Shown here piece by piece: positions 8,595 through 17,177 of a stretch of DNA of 64,000 nucleotides. The stretch is from assembly GCA_963700375.1 (NCBI GenBank), contig CAVOXF010000006.1, positions 620,001 through 684,000 on the forward strand. Reading direction: 5' to 3'. The notes under the pieces are model-generated. The model made no database searches. It had not been told where the DNA came from and saw only the letters and a list, made by a program, of their open reading frames with translations. The DNA comes from JAHEEL01 sp963700375 (GTDB taxonomy: Bacteria > Actinomycetota > Acidimicrobiia > Spongiisociales > UBA5794). The position numbers and the translations under genes were made by a program. Position 1 is the first letter of the stretch. Each line of letters starts with the position of its first letter.

Positions 8595-10099
8595 TTGGTC
8601 GCCTCCGAAAGTTTCTCGAGAATTTCGTCTTCGCTGGTTTCTGTCAGATAGGCATCGTGTTGGAGGTTCCCATCCGCGAGCACGATGACCCGATCGGAGA
8701 CCTGCATGATCTCTCCGAGGTCGGTCGACATCACGATGACCGCGGAGCCGGCAGCGGCCACTTCGCGGGTCTTCTCCGCGAGATCGTGCCGTGCGCCCAC
8801 ATCGACGCCCTGGAACGGCTCGTCGAGGATCATCAACGTCGGCTGCTTGCGCAGCCACCGGCCAACCACGACCTTCTGCTGATTGCCACCTGAGAGCGAA
8901 ATGACGGGGTCGCTCTCCGATTGAGCGATGACACCGAAGTCTTTGATCACCAACTCCCCGACCTTGTCTTCGGCCCTCGCGTTGAGGACACCAAAACGGG
9001 AGACATCACCGAGGAACGGGAAGGTGGAGGTTGCGGTGATGCTCCAATCCTTGATGATGGTCTTCGCGGCCCGGTCTTCGGGGACCATGTACACGTCGTC
9101 GGCGATGGCATCGGCCGGCGCTTTCGGGGAGTACGGCTCCCCTTTGAGCGTCATCGTTCCGGTCTTGAACGGTTCGGCACCGAAGATGCCTTGGCCGAGT
9201 TCACGCTGACCGGAGCCAAGGAGACCGAAGACACCGGTTACTTCGCCTGCTCTGATTTCGAGGTCGAAGGTCGATGCCTTGGGTAGCACGCGCACGCCGT
9301 TCAAGGTGAGCACCGTCTCGGTGCCGCGAAGCTCGCCGGTGCGCTCGTGGGGGTCTGCCTCTGCTTCCCCGAGCATGTCGTGGAGCGCTTCGGCCCAGTC
9401 GATCGGCGGAACGTGATCGCTGCGGATGACGCCGTCGCGTAGGACGAGCAGGCGGTCGGCGATCTGTTCGATCTCAGCCAGGCGGTGAGAGACGTAGAGG
9501 ACGGCAACACCGTCGTCGCGCAACCGCCGGATGACGTCAAAGAGCCGGTCTGCCTCGGTCTGCGACAGAGCTGATGTCGGCTCGTCAAGTATCAGCAGCT
9601 TGGGCTCGTGGACGAGGGCGCGGGCAAGGAGGATGAGCTGCTGATCAGCGATCGGGAGGTCGTAGACGTCGCTGCGCAGGACCTCATCGGACCAATTCAG
9701 GTCGAGGACCGCGGCAACATTCCGTGCCAGCGGAACGAGTCGGCGCAGCGACTGTGCACGGGGCACCTCGTTGTTGATGATGTCGTCGAAGAGGAGGTTC
9801 TCAGCCACGCTGAGGCCGGGGACGACACCGTCGGAGATCTTCTGATGGACCGCTTCGATGCCGTGCTTGCGAGCGGTCATTGGATGGTCGATGGTCACGG
9901 CGGCACCATCGATCACGATGGTGCCGCCGTATCCGTTGTACACGCCTGAGAGAACCTTGATGAGGGTCGACTTCCCGGCGCCGTTTGCGCCGAGCATCGC
10001 CGTCACCTTCCCGGACTCGAGTTCGAGGTCGATGCCCTTCAGCACCTCGTTGGCGCCGAACGCCATGGTGATGCCTCGCATCTCGATCACGGTCGTCAT
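8591..10099 (-). CDS. Sugar ABC transporter, double ATP-binding protein (RbsA/LsrA-like)
   Basis: A 502-residue protein with two ABC cassettes in tandem. The first has Walker A GANGAGKST (37-45) and Walker B LLILDEPTSAL, but its signature is degenerate (DLPIADQQL), as is common in RbsA/XylG proteins. The second cassette has the signature LSGGNQQKVVVGRWL and Walker B LMILDEPFQGVD, while its Walker A is poorly preserved. It energises uptake with the permease and lipoprotein on either side. The ribosome site is GGGAG eight bases before ATG 10099. Confidence 0.92.
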   Translation of the reverse strand: MTTVIEMRGITMAFGANEVLKGIDLELESGKVTAMLGANGAGKSTLIKVLSGVYNGYGGTIVIDGAAVTIDHPMTARKHGIEAVHQKISDGVVPGLSVAENLLFDDIINNEVPRAQSLRRLVPLARNVAAVLDLNWSDEVLRSDVYDLPIADQQLILLARALVHEPKLLILDEPTSALSQTEADRLFDVIRRLRDDGVAVLYVSHRLAEIEQIADRLLVLRDGVIRSDHVPPIDWAEALHDMLGEAEADPHERTGELRGTETVLTLNGVRVLPKASTFDLEIRAGEVTGVFGLLGSGQRELGQGIFGAEPFKTGTMTLKGEPYSPKAPADAIADDVYMVPEDRAAKTIIKDWSITATSTFPFLGDVSRFGVLNARAEDKVGELVIKDFGVIAQSESDPVISLSGGNQQKVVVGRWLRKQPTLMILDEPFQGVDVGARHDLAEKTREVAAAGSAVIVMSTDLGEIMQVSDRVIVLADGNLQHDAYLTETSEDEILEKLSEATK

Positions 10100-10136
10100 C
10101 GCTGGTTCTCCCTGACTCTGCTCGTCGATTGCTCTC

Positions 10137-11261
10137 CTAGAACTCGACGGCCGGGATCCAGGAGGCCGACTGCACCTCAGCGAGGTTCAGCTCCGGAAGC
10201 GCCGACCGCAGCTCCACCATGTTGGTGATGCTGTTGTCGAGCAGGAACTGCTGCGTCACCAGAACACCCGGGAAGTCGACGAGACGAGAGTCTTGCTCAC
10301 CTGCAAGTTCGAGCGCCATGGTGCGTGCAACAGCGGCCCCGATCGCGTTCGGGTCGGTTGTCGCTGTGGCCTTCCACGGGCTGCCCTCTTCGGTCATGAC
10401 CTCGATGTCGGCGTTCGAGATGTCGATCCCGTATGCCCACACGTCGGCTTCCATGTTGTTCTCGTAGATGGCTGCAACAGTGCCCTTGGTCAGCTCGTCG
10501 TACGGAGCGAAGATCGCCCGAACGTCGGGGTTGGCCTTCAGGGCTGCATCGACGAGCTGCGCGTTGTCAGTTGCGACGGCGTTCGTGAACTCACCGACGA
10601 AGAACAGCTGTGTCCACGGGGCCTCTGCGACATACTCTTCCCAGACAACGTGACGCCGGTCGAGCGGTGCAATACCGAGCACGTTGACGTAGCCAACGTT
10701 CTGGTCGCCACCGATATCGACAAGCATCTGTCCGAGGGACAGGTCGGCAAGGCTGGCATCCGACTGCTGCGTCTGAACGGCGTCGGGGGCGCAGTCCTGA
10801 ACGGCGATGTCGTAGATCACGACCGGAATGCCGGCTGCGATTGCGTCGTTGATGAGCGGGCACATCGTGTCCGTTTGGCCGTGATCGACGATGATGCCCG
10901 TGACTCCGGAGCCGATCGCGGTCTCCATGTCGGTGGCCTGCTTGGCGTTGTCGGCCTGCGCGTCATACCACTGGTACTCGATGCCGATGGCGTCGAGCTG
11001 CTGCTTCGCACCATTGGTCCACTGCTGGAAGTAGTCACCGGCACCACTGTTCTGGACGACGGCGATCTTCACCGGCGTGTCACCGTTGAACGGCGCCGGA
11101 GCGTCGGATTCGGGCGCTGCGGTTGTGCCGACATCTTCGGTGGTCGTCGTGGTCGTGGCGTCGCCGTCATCAGAGTCTTGTGAGCACCCTGCGGCGATCA
11201 AGGCAAGGCTCAGCAGGATCGCCAAGAACACGATCCCCTTCCGCCTCAATGCGGTCATCAT
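10137..11261 (-). CDS. Sugar ABC transporter substrate-binding lipoprotein (RbsB/LsrB-like)
   Basis: A 374-residue extracytoplasmic binding protein. It has a type II signal peptide with lipobox LIAAGC (Cys26), a Thr/Ser/Asp-rich linker, then a periplasmic-binding-protein type 1 fold (KIAVVQNSGAGDYFQQW, GIIVDHG, GIPVVIYDI). This class binds ribose, galactose, xylose, AI-2 and related pentoses. It is the first gene of the import unit and is probably the most strongly translated (AGGAGG eight bases before ATG 11261). An adjacent ATG three bases on is an alternative start. The ligand cannot be read from the sequence. Confidence 0.9.
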   Translation of the reverse strand: MMTALRRKGIVFLAILLSLALIAAGCSQDSDDGDATTTTTTEDVGTTAAPESDAPAPFNGDTPVKIAVVQNSGAGDYFQQWTNGAKQQLDAIGIEYQWYDAQADNAKQATDMETAIGSGVTGIIVDHGQTDTMCPLINDAIAAGIPVVIYDIAVQDCAPDAVQTQQSDASLADLSLGQMLVDIGGDQNVGYVNVLGIAPLDRRHVVWEEYVAEAPWTQLFFVGEFTNAVATDNAQLVDAALKANPDVRAIFAPYDELTKGTVAAIYENNMEADVWAYGIDISNADIEVMTEEGSPWKATATTDPNAIGAAVARTMALELAGEQDSRLVDFPGVLVTQQFLLDNSITNMVELRSALPELNLAEVQSASWIPAVEF

Positions 11262-11594
11262 CTCGTTTTCCTCCTTGTCGCGGTGACGGCTTCTACGGGT
11301 ACCGGCGGTGAAGCGGCGTGACAACAAATCAGGTGATGTCACGATCCTTCGCTGTCGGTCACTCCATGGAGCTCCGTTTCGGGGCTTTCCGTCGCCGATT
11401 TGGTGGTGTGCACGAATGTGCACCACTGCACAGGCGTGCACGCTACTACCGACGTTGACGGCCTGTCAACTCAATCGAGCACCGTTCAGGCCGCGACTAC
11501 CCAGCCGCGGAATCACCCCATCGAGCCGCCGAATGATAACGGTGAGGTGATCCGCCGCACCGTTCGGTGAACCGGGAATGTGACGCCCTCGGAG
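11262..11594. other. Intergenic region upstream of the sugar importer
   Basis: This 333-base stretch lies between the importer start and the 3' end of the histidine kinase gene. It holds the AGGAGG ribosome site of the lipoprotein gene and the TGCAC array at 11408-11441. No credible reading frame or clear terminator was seen in the rest. Confidence 0.6.
11408..11441 (-). promoter_or_regulatory. TGCAC half-site array upstream of the sugar importer
   Basis: Four copies of TGCAC lie at 11409-11413, 11419-11423, 11428-11432 and 11437-11441. They are spaced 9-10 bp, so they lie on one face of the helix, and three of them extend to the palindrome GTGCAC. The array is about 150 bases upstream of the lipoprotein start. 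Its arrangement matches that at 4308-4341 before the lsrF unit, which argues for one regulator controlling both units. Confidence 0.6.
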
Positions 11595-12776
11595 TCAGAC
11601 CTGAGGAAGGCGGAAGGCCACGCATCCGCCGGGACCGGGGTCCGCCCAGATCGACCCACCGAGGGTCTCGACGAAGCCCCGGGCGATAGCGAGACCAAGA
11701 CCGGAACCTCCGGTCGACCGCTCTCGTGAAGGATCGTCTCGCGTGAATCGCTCGAACGCTTCGTCGACGAATCCCGGATCGAATCCCGGGCCGTCATCGA
11801 GCACGCGCACTACGGCTCCGTCATCGTCGCGAACCTCGACGACCACCGCGGATCCCGCAGGCGCGAACCGAATGGCGTTCTCGAGCAGGTTGCGAAGAAC
11901 GCGGCTCACCGCCTCCGACCCGCCGAATGCGACGGCACGGTGGTCGGCGCTCAGTTCCAGCCGGACACCAGCGGCCGACGCGACCGGTGTGAGGATCTCG
12001 ATCGCCTCGTCGGCGAGTTCGGTGACATCGATGGAACCCCGTTCGATCTCGACCACACCCTCGTCCAGGCGGGAGAGCAGGAACAGGTCGTCGACGAGCG
12101 AACTGAGAACCGCCACATCCCGATCCATCGACCCGAGGTACCGGTCGGGATCGGGAGCGAGCCCATCTTCAAGCGCCTCGACGGCAGCCCGAAGCGACGC
12201 CAAGGGAGTTCGCAGGTCGTGGCCAATCGCTGCAAAGAACCGGCGGCGCGCGACGTCGTACATCCGGCGCTCGGCATCGCGTTGCTCCAGTTCCCCCGCC
12301 ATCTGATCGAACATGAGCGCGACGGTCCCGACCTCATCAGCGCGGACAACGCCCGTTCGTGCTGTGAGGTCTCCCGACTGGATTCGCTCGGCAGCGTCGG
12401 CGGTCGCCTCGAGGTCCCGGGTCAGATCGCGGCTGACCGAGACGGCAAACGCAACGGTCGTGACGACCGCGAAGAAGAGCACAACGAGCAAGAGGTTCAG
12501 GTCATGCCGCGAGAGAAACATCTGCTGAGCCGCGATCCCGACCGCAACGGCAGCGATCGCCAACCCGGCAAGCCCGACGATCAAGACACTGCGGCGAATC
12601 GAATTCGACCGACGTGCGGCCCACCGAAGCCCGAACGTGAGTATCGATGCAAACAACGCAACCACCATGAAGATCAGGGCGAGAAGAAGCCGGTCTCCCG
12701 CGGTCGGTTGCATGGAGATCTCGAATGCCACGAGGCCGATGAGGACTGCCGCGAGCAGCCAGATCATTCCCTTCAT
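11595..12776 (-). CDS. Sensor histidine kinase (HAMP, HisKA, HATPase)
   Basis: A 393-residue membrane kinase. Four hydrophobic helices fill roughly residues 1-120 with little extracytoplasmic sequence between them. They are followed by a HAMP segment (DLEATADAAERIQSGDLTAR), the HisKA box with AIGHDLRTPLASL, and an ATP-binding domain with NLLENAIRFAP, DDGPGFDP and GGSGLGLAI. The short loops suggest an intramembrane or membrane-stress sensor. Its ATG overlaps the stop of the response regulator (ATGA), so the two are cotranscribed. The stimulus is unknown. Confidence 0.93.
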   Translation of the reverse strand: MKGMIWLLAAVLIGLVAFEISMQPTAGDRLLLALIFMVVALFASILTFGLRWAARRSNSIRRSVLIVGLAGLAIAAVAVGIAAQQMFLSRHDLNLLLVVLFFAVVTTVAFAVSVSRDLTRDLEATADAAERIQSGDLTARTGVVRADEVGTVALMFDQMAGELEQRDAERRMYDVARRRFFAAIGHDLRTPLASLRAAVEALEDGLAPDPDRYLGSMDRDVAVLSSLVDDLFLLSRLDEGVVEIERGSIDVTELADEAIEILTPVASAAGVRLELSADHRAVAFGGSEAVSRVLRNLLENAIRFAPAGSAVVVEVRDDDGAVVRVLDDGPGFDPGFVDEAFERFTRDDPSRERSTGGSGLGLAIARGFVETLGGSIWADPGPGGCVAFRLPQV

Positions 12777-13480
12777 GGCTCAAACCGATAGCCGACGCCC
12801 CACACCGTCGCGATCCAACGCGGCTCATTGGGGTCACGTTCGATCTTGCGTCGGATTCGGCGGATGTGCACCGTCACCGTCGAGGCGTCCTGCCAGTCGG
12901 TCGACGACTCCCAGACCTGTTCGAGGAGCTGACTGCGCGAAAACACCTGCTTCGGTGCGCCGGCCAGGAACGAGAGGAGATCGAATTCCTTCGCCGTGAG
13001 GTCGACGACCTCGCCGTCGACGCGAACCTCTCTGCTGCGACCGTCGATCGCGAGTCCGTCAAACTCCATCGACTGCGCCGGTTCCGACGGTTCGGGTCTT
13101 CCTACGCGACGAAGAACCGTCCCGACACGCGCCGCGAGCTCGCGTGGCGAGAACGGCTTGACGACGTAGTCGTCGGCCCCGAGCTTGAGGCCGAGCAGCC
13201 GGTCGGTCTCCTCCGTGCGGGCGGTCAGCAGGATCACGGGGATGTCCTCCCGCTCACGGAGCTCCGCAAGGATGCTGTAGCCGTCGATCTCGGGGAGCAT
13301 GACGTCGAGGACGATCAGATCGGGTTGCTCCGACGCGATGAGCTCTTGCGCAACGCGTCCTGCCGACGCCTGAAGGGTTGTGTACCCCGCACGCTCGAGA
13401 TAGGTACAGACGACCTCCCGGACGATGTCCTCGTCGTCGACCACGAGCACGGTGGCGGAGGGACGTTCCATGCCGACCAT
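12773..13480 (-). CDS. OmpR-family response regulator
   Basis: A 235-residue two-domain regulator. The receiver domain has VVDDED at the N-terminus, the phospho-acceptor aspartate in LIVLDVMLPEIDG, LLTAR and VVKPFSPRELAAR. The C-terminal winged helix has LTAKEFDLL and TVTVHIRRIRRKIE and ends GVGYRFEP. Its partner is the overlapping downstream kinase. The start could be ATG 13480 or ATG 13471; neither has a strong ribosome site. Confidence 0.93.
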   Translation of the reverse strand: MVGMERPSATVLVVDDEDIVREVVCTYLERAGYTTLQASAGRVAQELIASEQPDLIVLDVMLPEIDGYSILAELREREDIPVILLTARTEETDRLLGLKLGADDYVVKPFSPRELAARVGTVLRRVGRPEPSEPAQSMEFDGLAIDGRSREVRVDGEVVDLTAKEFDLLSFLAGAPKQVFSRSQLLEQVWESSTDWQDASTVTVHIRRIRRKIERDPNEPRWIATVWGVGYRFEP

Positions 13481-13577
13481 CGTACGGGGAAGGGCTGTGT
13501 TGGTGGAGCGTTCGCCGACGAGTTCAGGGTTTGTTCATGGTGGAAACGCGCCGTCGCCGGCCCGAAAAGGGGTAGCG

Positions 13578-13662
13578 GAGTAGCCGAGTAACTCTCTCCC
13601 CGGCCGCGGGAAGGGGGACGCGGAGGAGCGTCAGCGACGAAGCAGGGGGCTCTGGGAGCCGG
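13578..13662 (+). repeat. Intergenic repeat family A, copy 1
   Basis: An about 85-base element sharing GAGTAGCCGAGTA, a G/C-rich imperfect hairpin, then GACGAAGCAGGGGGCTCTGG with copies at 28551-28638 and 52253-52349. All three copies have the same orientation and are intergenic. This one lies between the response regulator and a membrane-protein gene, beyond that gene's terminator. Confidence 0.7.
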
Positions 13663-13705
13663 AACGGTGAAGACGGGGCCTGCCGCGGCCTGAGGGCCGA
13701 AGACT

Positions 13706-13739
13706 GATTGGGGCCCCGCAACCGCGCGGGGCCCCAATC
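13706..13739 (-). terminator. Strong hairpin terminator
   Basis: A perfect 14-bp inverted repeat (GATTGGGGCCCCGC and its complement) encloses a 6-base loop. It lies about 40 bases past the stop of the 13779-14480 gene. No long T-run follows, which is usual in high-GC actinomycetes. Confidence 0.75.
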
Positions 13740-13778
13740 TCTTCGTCGCCTACCTCTGCGGCAGAGGACTTGGCTCGA

Positions 13779-14480
13779 TCAGCTGACCGGTTCGAGGTCC
13801 TTCTTCGCTTCGGGCTCGGTTGCCTTCGGCTCCGTTGCCTTCTCTTCTTTCGTGGCCCACACCAGGCCAAGACCGGCGACCAGCACCGTGAGGCCGATGG
13901 CGGCCAGCGTGCCGGCGATTGCCAGGCCGAGCTGCAAGGCGGAGTGCGTAACGGTTCCGACACCGAGTTCGGCGATCAGCGCATGCGCCGTCCCATTCCA
14001 CGCCTGGTCGCGAGCCGGACCCTCGATCGGATGCATCCGGTCGAAGTCGGTCCAATACATGCCGTTGACATCGAACTGGTACTCGCCGGCGGGGAAGGTC
14101 TCGCCGTTGTACTCCGCGTCTGCTTCGAGCACCACCGTCTGCGTCCCGTAGAGCGTGTGGTAGGTGATCGTCGCCATCTGATACATGTACTCGCTGCCGG
14201 TATTCACCAGCGGATCGTTCGGGTCGAGATCCGCGTCCTTGACCGGGTAGCCCCAGTCTTCGGTCAGCAGCGCCATGATGGCGTCTGCACCTTCGGTCGT
14301 GCCACGATCGATGAGCTGTCCGTCTTCGTTATAGCTGAGCTGAACGTTCTGGGCTTCACTGAACGACTGGAGTGAGCCGTATCCGTCCTGCACCTGGGTG
14401 TACGCCACCCCGCCGGAGATCACAAAGATCACTCCGATTACTGATAGGACGATTCCGAGGATTCGGAGTCGCTTTGCCAT
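13779..14480 (-). CDS. Two-helix membrane protein of unknown function
   Basis: A 233-residue protein with an N-terminal transmembrane helix (IVLSVIGVIFVISGGVAY), an extracytoplasmic domain of about 150 residues rich in Asp, Tyr and Thr, a second helix (IGLTVLVAGLGLVWA) and a charged Lys/Glu/Pro cytoplasmic tail. No family was recognised with certainty. The ribosome site is GGAGG five bases before ATG 14480. It is divergent from an ArsR-type regulator, and a shared 21-base motif lies about 50 bases from each start, so it is the likely target of that regulator. Confidence 0.75.
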   Translation of the reverse strand: MAKRLRILGIVLSVIGVIFVISGGVAYTQVQDGYGSLQSFSEAQNVQLSYNEDGQLIDRGTTEGADAIMALLTEDWGYPVKDADLDPNDPLVNTGSEYMYQMATITYHTLYGTQTVVLEADAEYNGETFPAGEYQFDVNGMYWTDFDRMHPIEGPARDQAWNGTAHALIAELGVGTVTHSALQLGLAIAGTLAAIGLTVLVAGLGLVWATKEEKATEPKATEPEAKKDLEPVS

Positions 14481-14529
14481 GTCTGCCTCCTATGGGCATC
14501 TCGTGATTGAGTTCACAAGACACAAGTTA

Positions 14530-14641
14530 ATCGTCTTTCGACGATGAACGATAGGGCCGAGGGTCCCATTGTCGATGGACCAATGGCGCACCGGGCGAAG
14601 ACGGCCGCGTGTCGAATGCCCGTCCTTCGACGATGAACGGT
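14530..14641. promoter_or_regulatory. Paired operator-like repeats between divergent genes
   Basis: A 21-base direct repeat (CGTCYTTCGACGATGAACGRT) occurs at 14532-14552 and 14621-14641 with two mismatches. Each copy contains an inverted repeat around a 4-base loop, CGTC-YTTC-GACG, extended to ATCGTC-TTTC-GACGAT in the first. The copies sit about 50 bases upstream of the minus-strand gene (14480) and 48 bases upstream of the ArsR gene (14689). This symmetry suggests the ArsR-type protein controls both genes. Confidence 0.65.
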
Positions 14642-14688
14642 CTTTCGGCCCGATGGGAGGCCGCGACGGATTTGATACGCTCCATCCC

Positions 14689-15033
14689 ATGGAGCTCAAA
14701 CCACCACCGGCATGCCTCGACGACGACCCTCCGGTGGATCCCACACCGCTGACCGTCGACGAAATGGCGGAGATCGCAAAGGCGATGGGCCACCCGGCGC
14801 GCATGGAGATCATCGAGTACTTCCAGGAGTGCAAACCGCACACGGTCGGAGAAATCGCAGAGCACCTCTCGCTGGCACAGTCCACCGTCTCGGAACACCT
14901 CAGAATCCTCCGGGCGGCAAAGATTCTGCGGACGGAGGAGGACGGCCCCCGCACCTGGAACTGCCTGAATCGCGTCGTCTTGAAGCGTTTCGCCAGAGAC
15001 ACCGAGGCCGCCACCGCCAGAATCGACCGCTGA
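14689..15033 (+). CDS. ArsR/SmtB-type winged-helix transcriptional regulator
   Basis: A 114-residue regulator. The helix-turn-helix reads VGEIAEHLSLAQSTVSEHLRILR after a typical AKAMGHPARMEIIEYF helix. The acidic, cysteine-poor sequence (CLDDD, QECKP, NCLNR) shows no clear CxC metal site. A DNA-binding role at the two flanking inverted repeats is likely. ATG 14689 lacks a good ribosome site; the mRNA may be leaderless, or an ATG at 14653 may be used. Its likely partner is the divergent membrane protein gene. Confidence 0.88.
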   Translation: MELKPPPACLDDDPPVDPTPLTVDEMAEIAKAMGHPARMEIIEYFQECKPHTVGEIAEHLSLAQSTVSEHLRILRAAKILRTEEDGPRTWNCLNRVVLKRFARDTEAATARIDR

Positions 15034-15069
15034 CGTCCCGCGTGGACTCGATCGGCCGGTTCGAAAGCT

Positions 15070-16278
15070 CTACGAACTCGCCCTGGTCCGCACTGCATGA
15101 GCGACCGAGCGAATCGCCGCCGGATTGGCGGCGACGAGATCAGCGACCACTTCTGCACTGCAAACCCCTGTGACCAGGACCATCGTCCAGGCCGCCCCGA
15201 GACCGGGGAAGGCACCGATGGCCAGCACCACGGGGACTCCGACCAGACGGGCACGAATGGCCCAGAGTCTGAGACGCTCCTCCCCCGGCCGCACCGAGGC
15301 CGTCTGGATCACGGCCATCGACGCGTACGCCAGGGCAACAGAAGCGACAAGCAACCACCGGTCCGCCGCCGGGTACTCGTGTCCGTGGTCTGCCCCCACG
15401 ATGGCCAACTCCACCGAGACACCGAACATCGCCAGTGAGATGGCAAGCGGCAGGTGGCCGTAGATCCACACGGTTGGACGCCAGTTCTTCCCCTCGCCTC
15501 TCCGGCGAACAACGGATCCATCGAGATGGTCGAAGTTGACCCACCACAGGCAGGTCGCCGCCCCGAGTCCGAAGATCCCGACCAGGGTCGTCGACGCCTG
15601 CCACGAAACATGGCTGAGCCCGACGGTGACTGCGACGATCGCCTCGCCGAGCACGAGGATCGTGAACAGGCCGAACCGTTCGGGTAGATGCGATACGTCG
15701 AGTGGCGCCTCCGCCTGGATCTTGCGAACGGCATAGGGTGTCGCGAGGTCGACGGCAAAGGCGATGCCCCACAACCAGAAGCGGGCCGGCTCGGGGACGG
15801 CGATCGAGATCATCCACAGCAGCGACGAAGCGCCGAACCCGATGAGGTAGCCGCGGACGAGGTCCCGCGTCCCCGCAACATGGCGATAGGCCCGGGCGTA
15901 GAGCAACAAGAGAACAAGGCGGGCACCGGCGTACCCCAGCGCGAACCCCTGCGTTGAGCCTGCCTCTCCAAGCGAGAGCGACACGGCGATCACGGCCACG
16001 GCGACCATCTGGGCTCCGGCCAGGAAACGATAGATGAGGTCGTCGGTGTCGTATCGGTCGGCGTAGAACGTGTGGCTCGCCCAGAGCCACCAGACCAGGG
16101 CGAAGTAGGCGAGGTACGAGAGGACGCCGGTCCATGAGACGTCGTGGACAAGGCGCGTGCCCATCATCGCGACAGCGGCGACGAACACGAGGTCGTAGAA
16201 CAACTCGAGCCAGGTCGCGGTGCGCTCCGACTCCTCCATGGTCCGCAGCCTCGGGGGCGCGAATGCGGCGAACCTCAC
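15070..16278 (-). CDS. Low-temperature-requirement A (LtrA) family membrane protein
   Basis: A 402-residue polytopic protein with about twelve hydrophobic helices. It has the LtrA hallmark near the N-terminus (ATWLELFYDLVFVAAV), an internal LPERFGLFTILVLGEAIVAV and a WWVNFDHLDG segment. The molecular function of LtrA is not established. It starts at GTG 16278, overlapping the stop of the metallo-hydrolase gene (GTGA); ATG at residue 14 is an alternative. A second LtrA gene is at 42690-43820. Confidence 0.87.
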   Translation of the reverse strand: MRFAAFAPPRLRTMEESERTATWLELFYDLVFVAAVAMMGTRLVHDVSWTGVLSYLAYFALVWWLWASHTFYADRYDTDDLIYRFLAGAQMVAVAVIAVSLSLGEAGSTQGFALGYAGARLVLLLLYARAYRHVAGTRDLVRGYLIGFGASSLLWMISIAVPEPARFWLWGIAFAVDLATPYAVRKIQAEAPLDVSHLPERFGLFTILVLGEAIVAVTVGLSHVSWQASTTLVGIFGLGAATCLWWVNFDHLDGSVVRRRGEGKNWRPTVWIYGHLPLAISLAMFGVSVELAIVGADHGHEYPAADRWLLVASVALAYASMAVIQTASVRPGEERLRLWAIRARLVGVPVVLAIGAFPGLGAAWTMVLVTGVCSAEVVADLVAANPAAIRSVAHAVRTRASS

Positions 16279-17072
16279 AGCCGGACCTCGAGGCCTGGAC
16301 GGGCGATCCCGGCTTCCGGGAACCTCTCTTGGGTGGCGCGGAGGATCCCGTCCACGTCGCGATCCGTGGAACCGGGATCGAGGCTGGTCAGCAGCAACCG
16401 CTTCGCCCCCGCGGCATCGGCGGCGACCACGGCGTCCACCCAGGTGGAATGCCCCCAGCCTCGACGGTTCGCAATCTCATCGGGCCGGTACTGGGCGTCG
16501 TGGATGAGGAAGTCGACGCCACGAATCGACTCGACGATCGAGGCATCCCGCTCGGTCCCGGCTTCGTGGTCGGTCACGATGGCCAGGCTCGCCGACGGCC
16601 CGTCAACCCGATAGCCGAACGCCCCCTGCGGGTGCTCAACGCGGAACGGTGTGATGACGAGTCCGCGAATGTCGACGGGCCGGGAGACGGTCTCGTATCG
16701 AACGGCTCCCGCGCCCGCCAGCGCGACAGGGAACCATGGTGGAGCGATCGCGGCCGTCACCACTTGCTCGGGACCGCCGGGGCCGTGGATCACGACTTCG
16801 CCGTCGTCCGCCCAGACGGCACCGAACATCGAGAGGCCCTGGATGTGATCCCAGTGATAGTGCGTGAGGAAGATGTGCACCGACGACGCCGGCTCGAGCC
16901 CTAGGGACCGGTAGGCCACCAGACCGGTTCCGGCGTCGATGAACGCAACCGTCTCGTCGCCGACCACGAGAGCGAACGATGTCGTGTTGCCCCCGTACCG
17001 GACGAATTCGGACCCGGACACGGCGATTGAACCGCGGGACCCAAGCACCACCAATCGTGTATCTTCGACCAC
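16275..17072 (-). CDS. Metallo-beta-lactamase-fold hydrolase
   Basis: A 265-residue protein starting LVVLGSRGSIAVSGSEFVRYGGNTTS, a form typical of RNase Z-related/PhnP-like hydrolases. It has the metal motif THYHWDHIQG, a later VEHPQGAFGY, the aspartate in VTDHEAG, DAQYRPDE and a GHST histidine. The substrate is probably a phosphodiester or similar ester, but is not determined. GTG 17072 is chosen because further extension would run into the divergent gene starting at 17178. It is translationally coupled to the LtrA gene. Confidence 0.82.
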   Translation of the reverse strand: MVEDTRLVVLGSRGSIAVSGSEFVRYGGNTTSFALVVGDETVAFIDAGTGLVAYRSLGLEPASSVHIFLTHYHWDHIQGLSMFGAVWADDGEVVIHGPGGPEQVVTAAIAPPWFPVALAGAGAVRYETVSRPVDIRGLVITPFRVEHPQGAFGYRVDGPSASLAIVTDHEAGTERDASIVESIRGVDFLIHDAQYRPDEIANRRGWGHSTWVDAVVAADAAGAKRLLLTSLDPGSTDRDVDGILRATQERFPEAGIARPGLEVRL

Positions 17073-17177
17073 TCCTCCGCCTCTCTCCCCTGGGGGTATC
17101 AGCGTAGCGAACCGGACTTCCGGCGGGAGTGCGCACACTCGGATAGGATCGGAATCAACGACGATTCCGGGGACCCC

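Noticed and set aside
13481..13778. tRNA or small RNA gene in the G-rich interval
   Set aside because: No cloverleaf or T-loop consensus is present; the structure is explained by repeat family A and a terminator.
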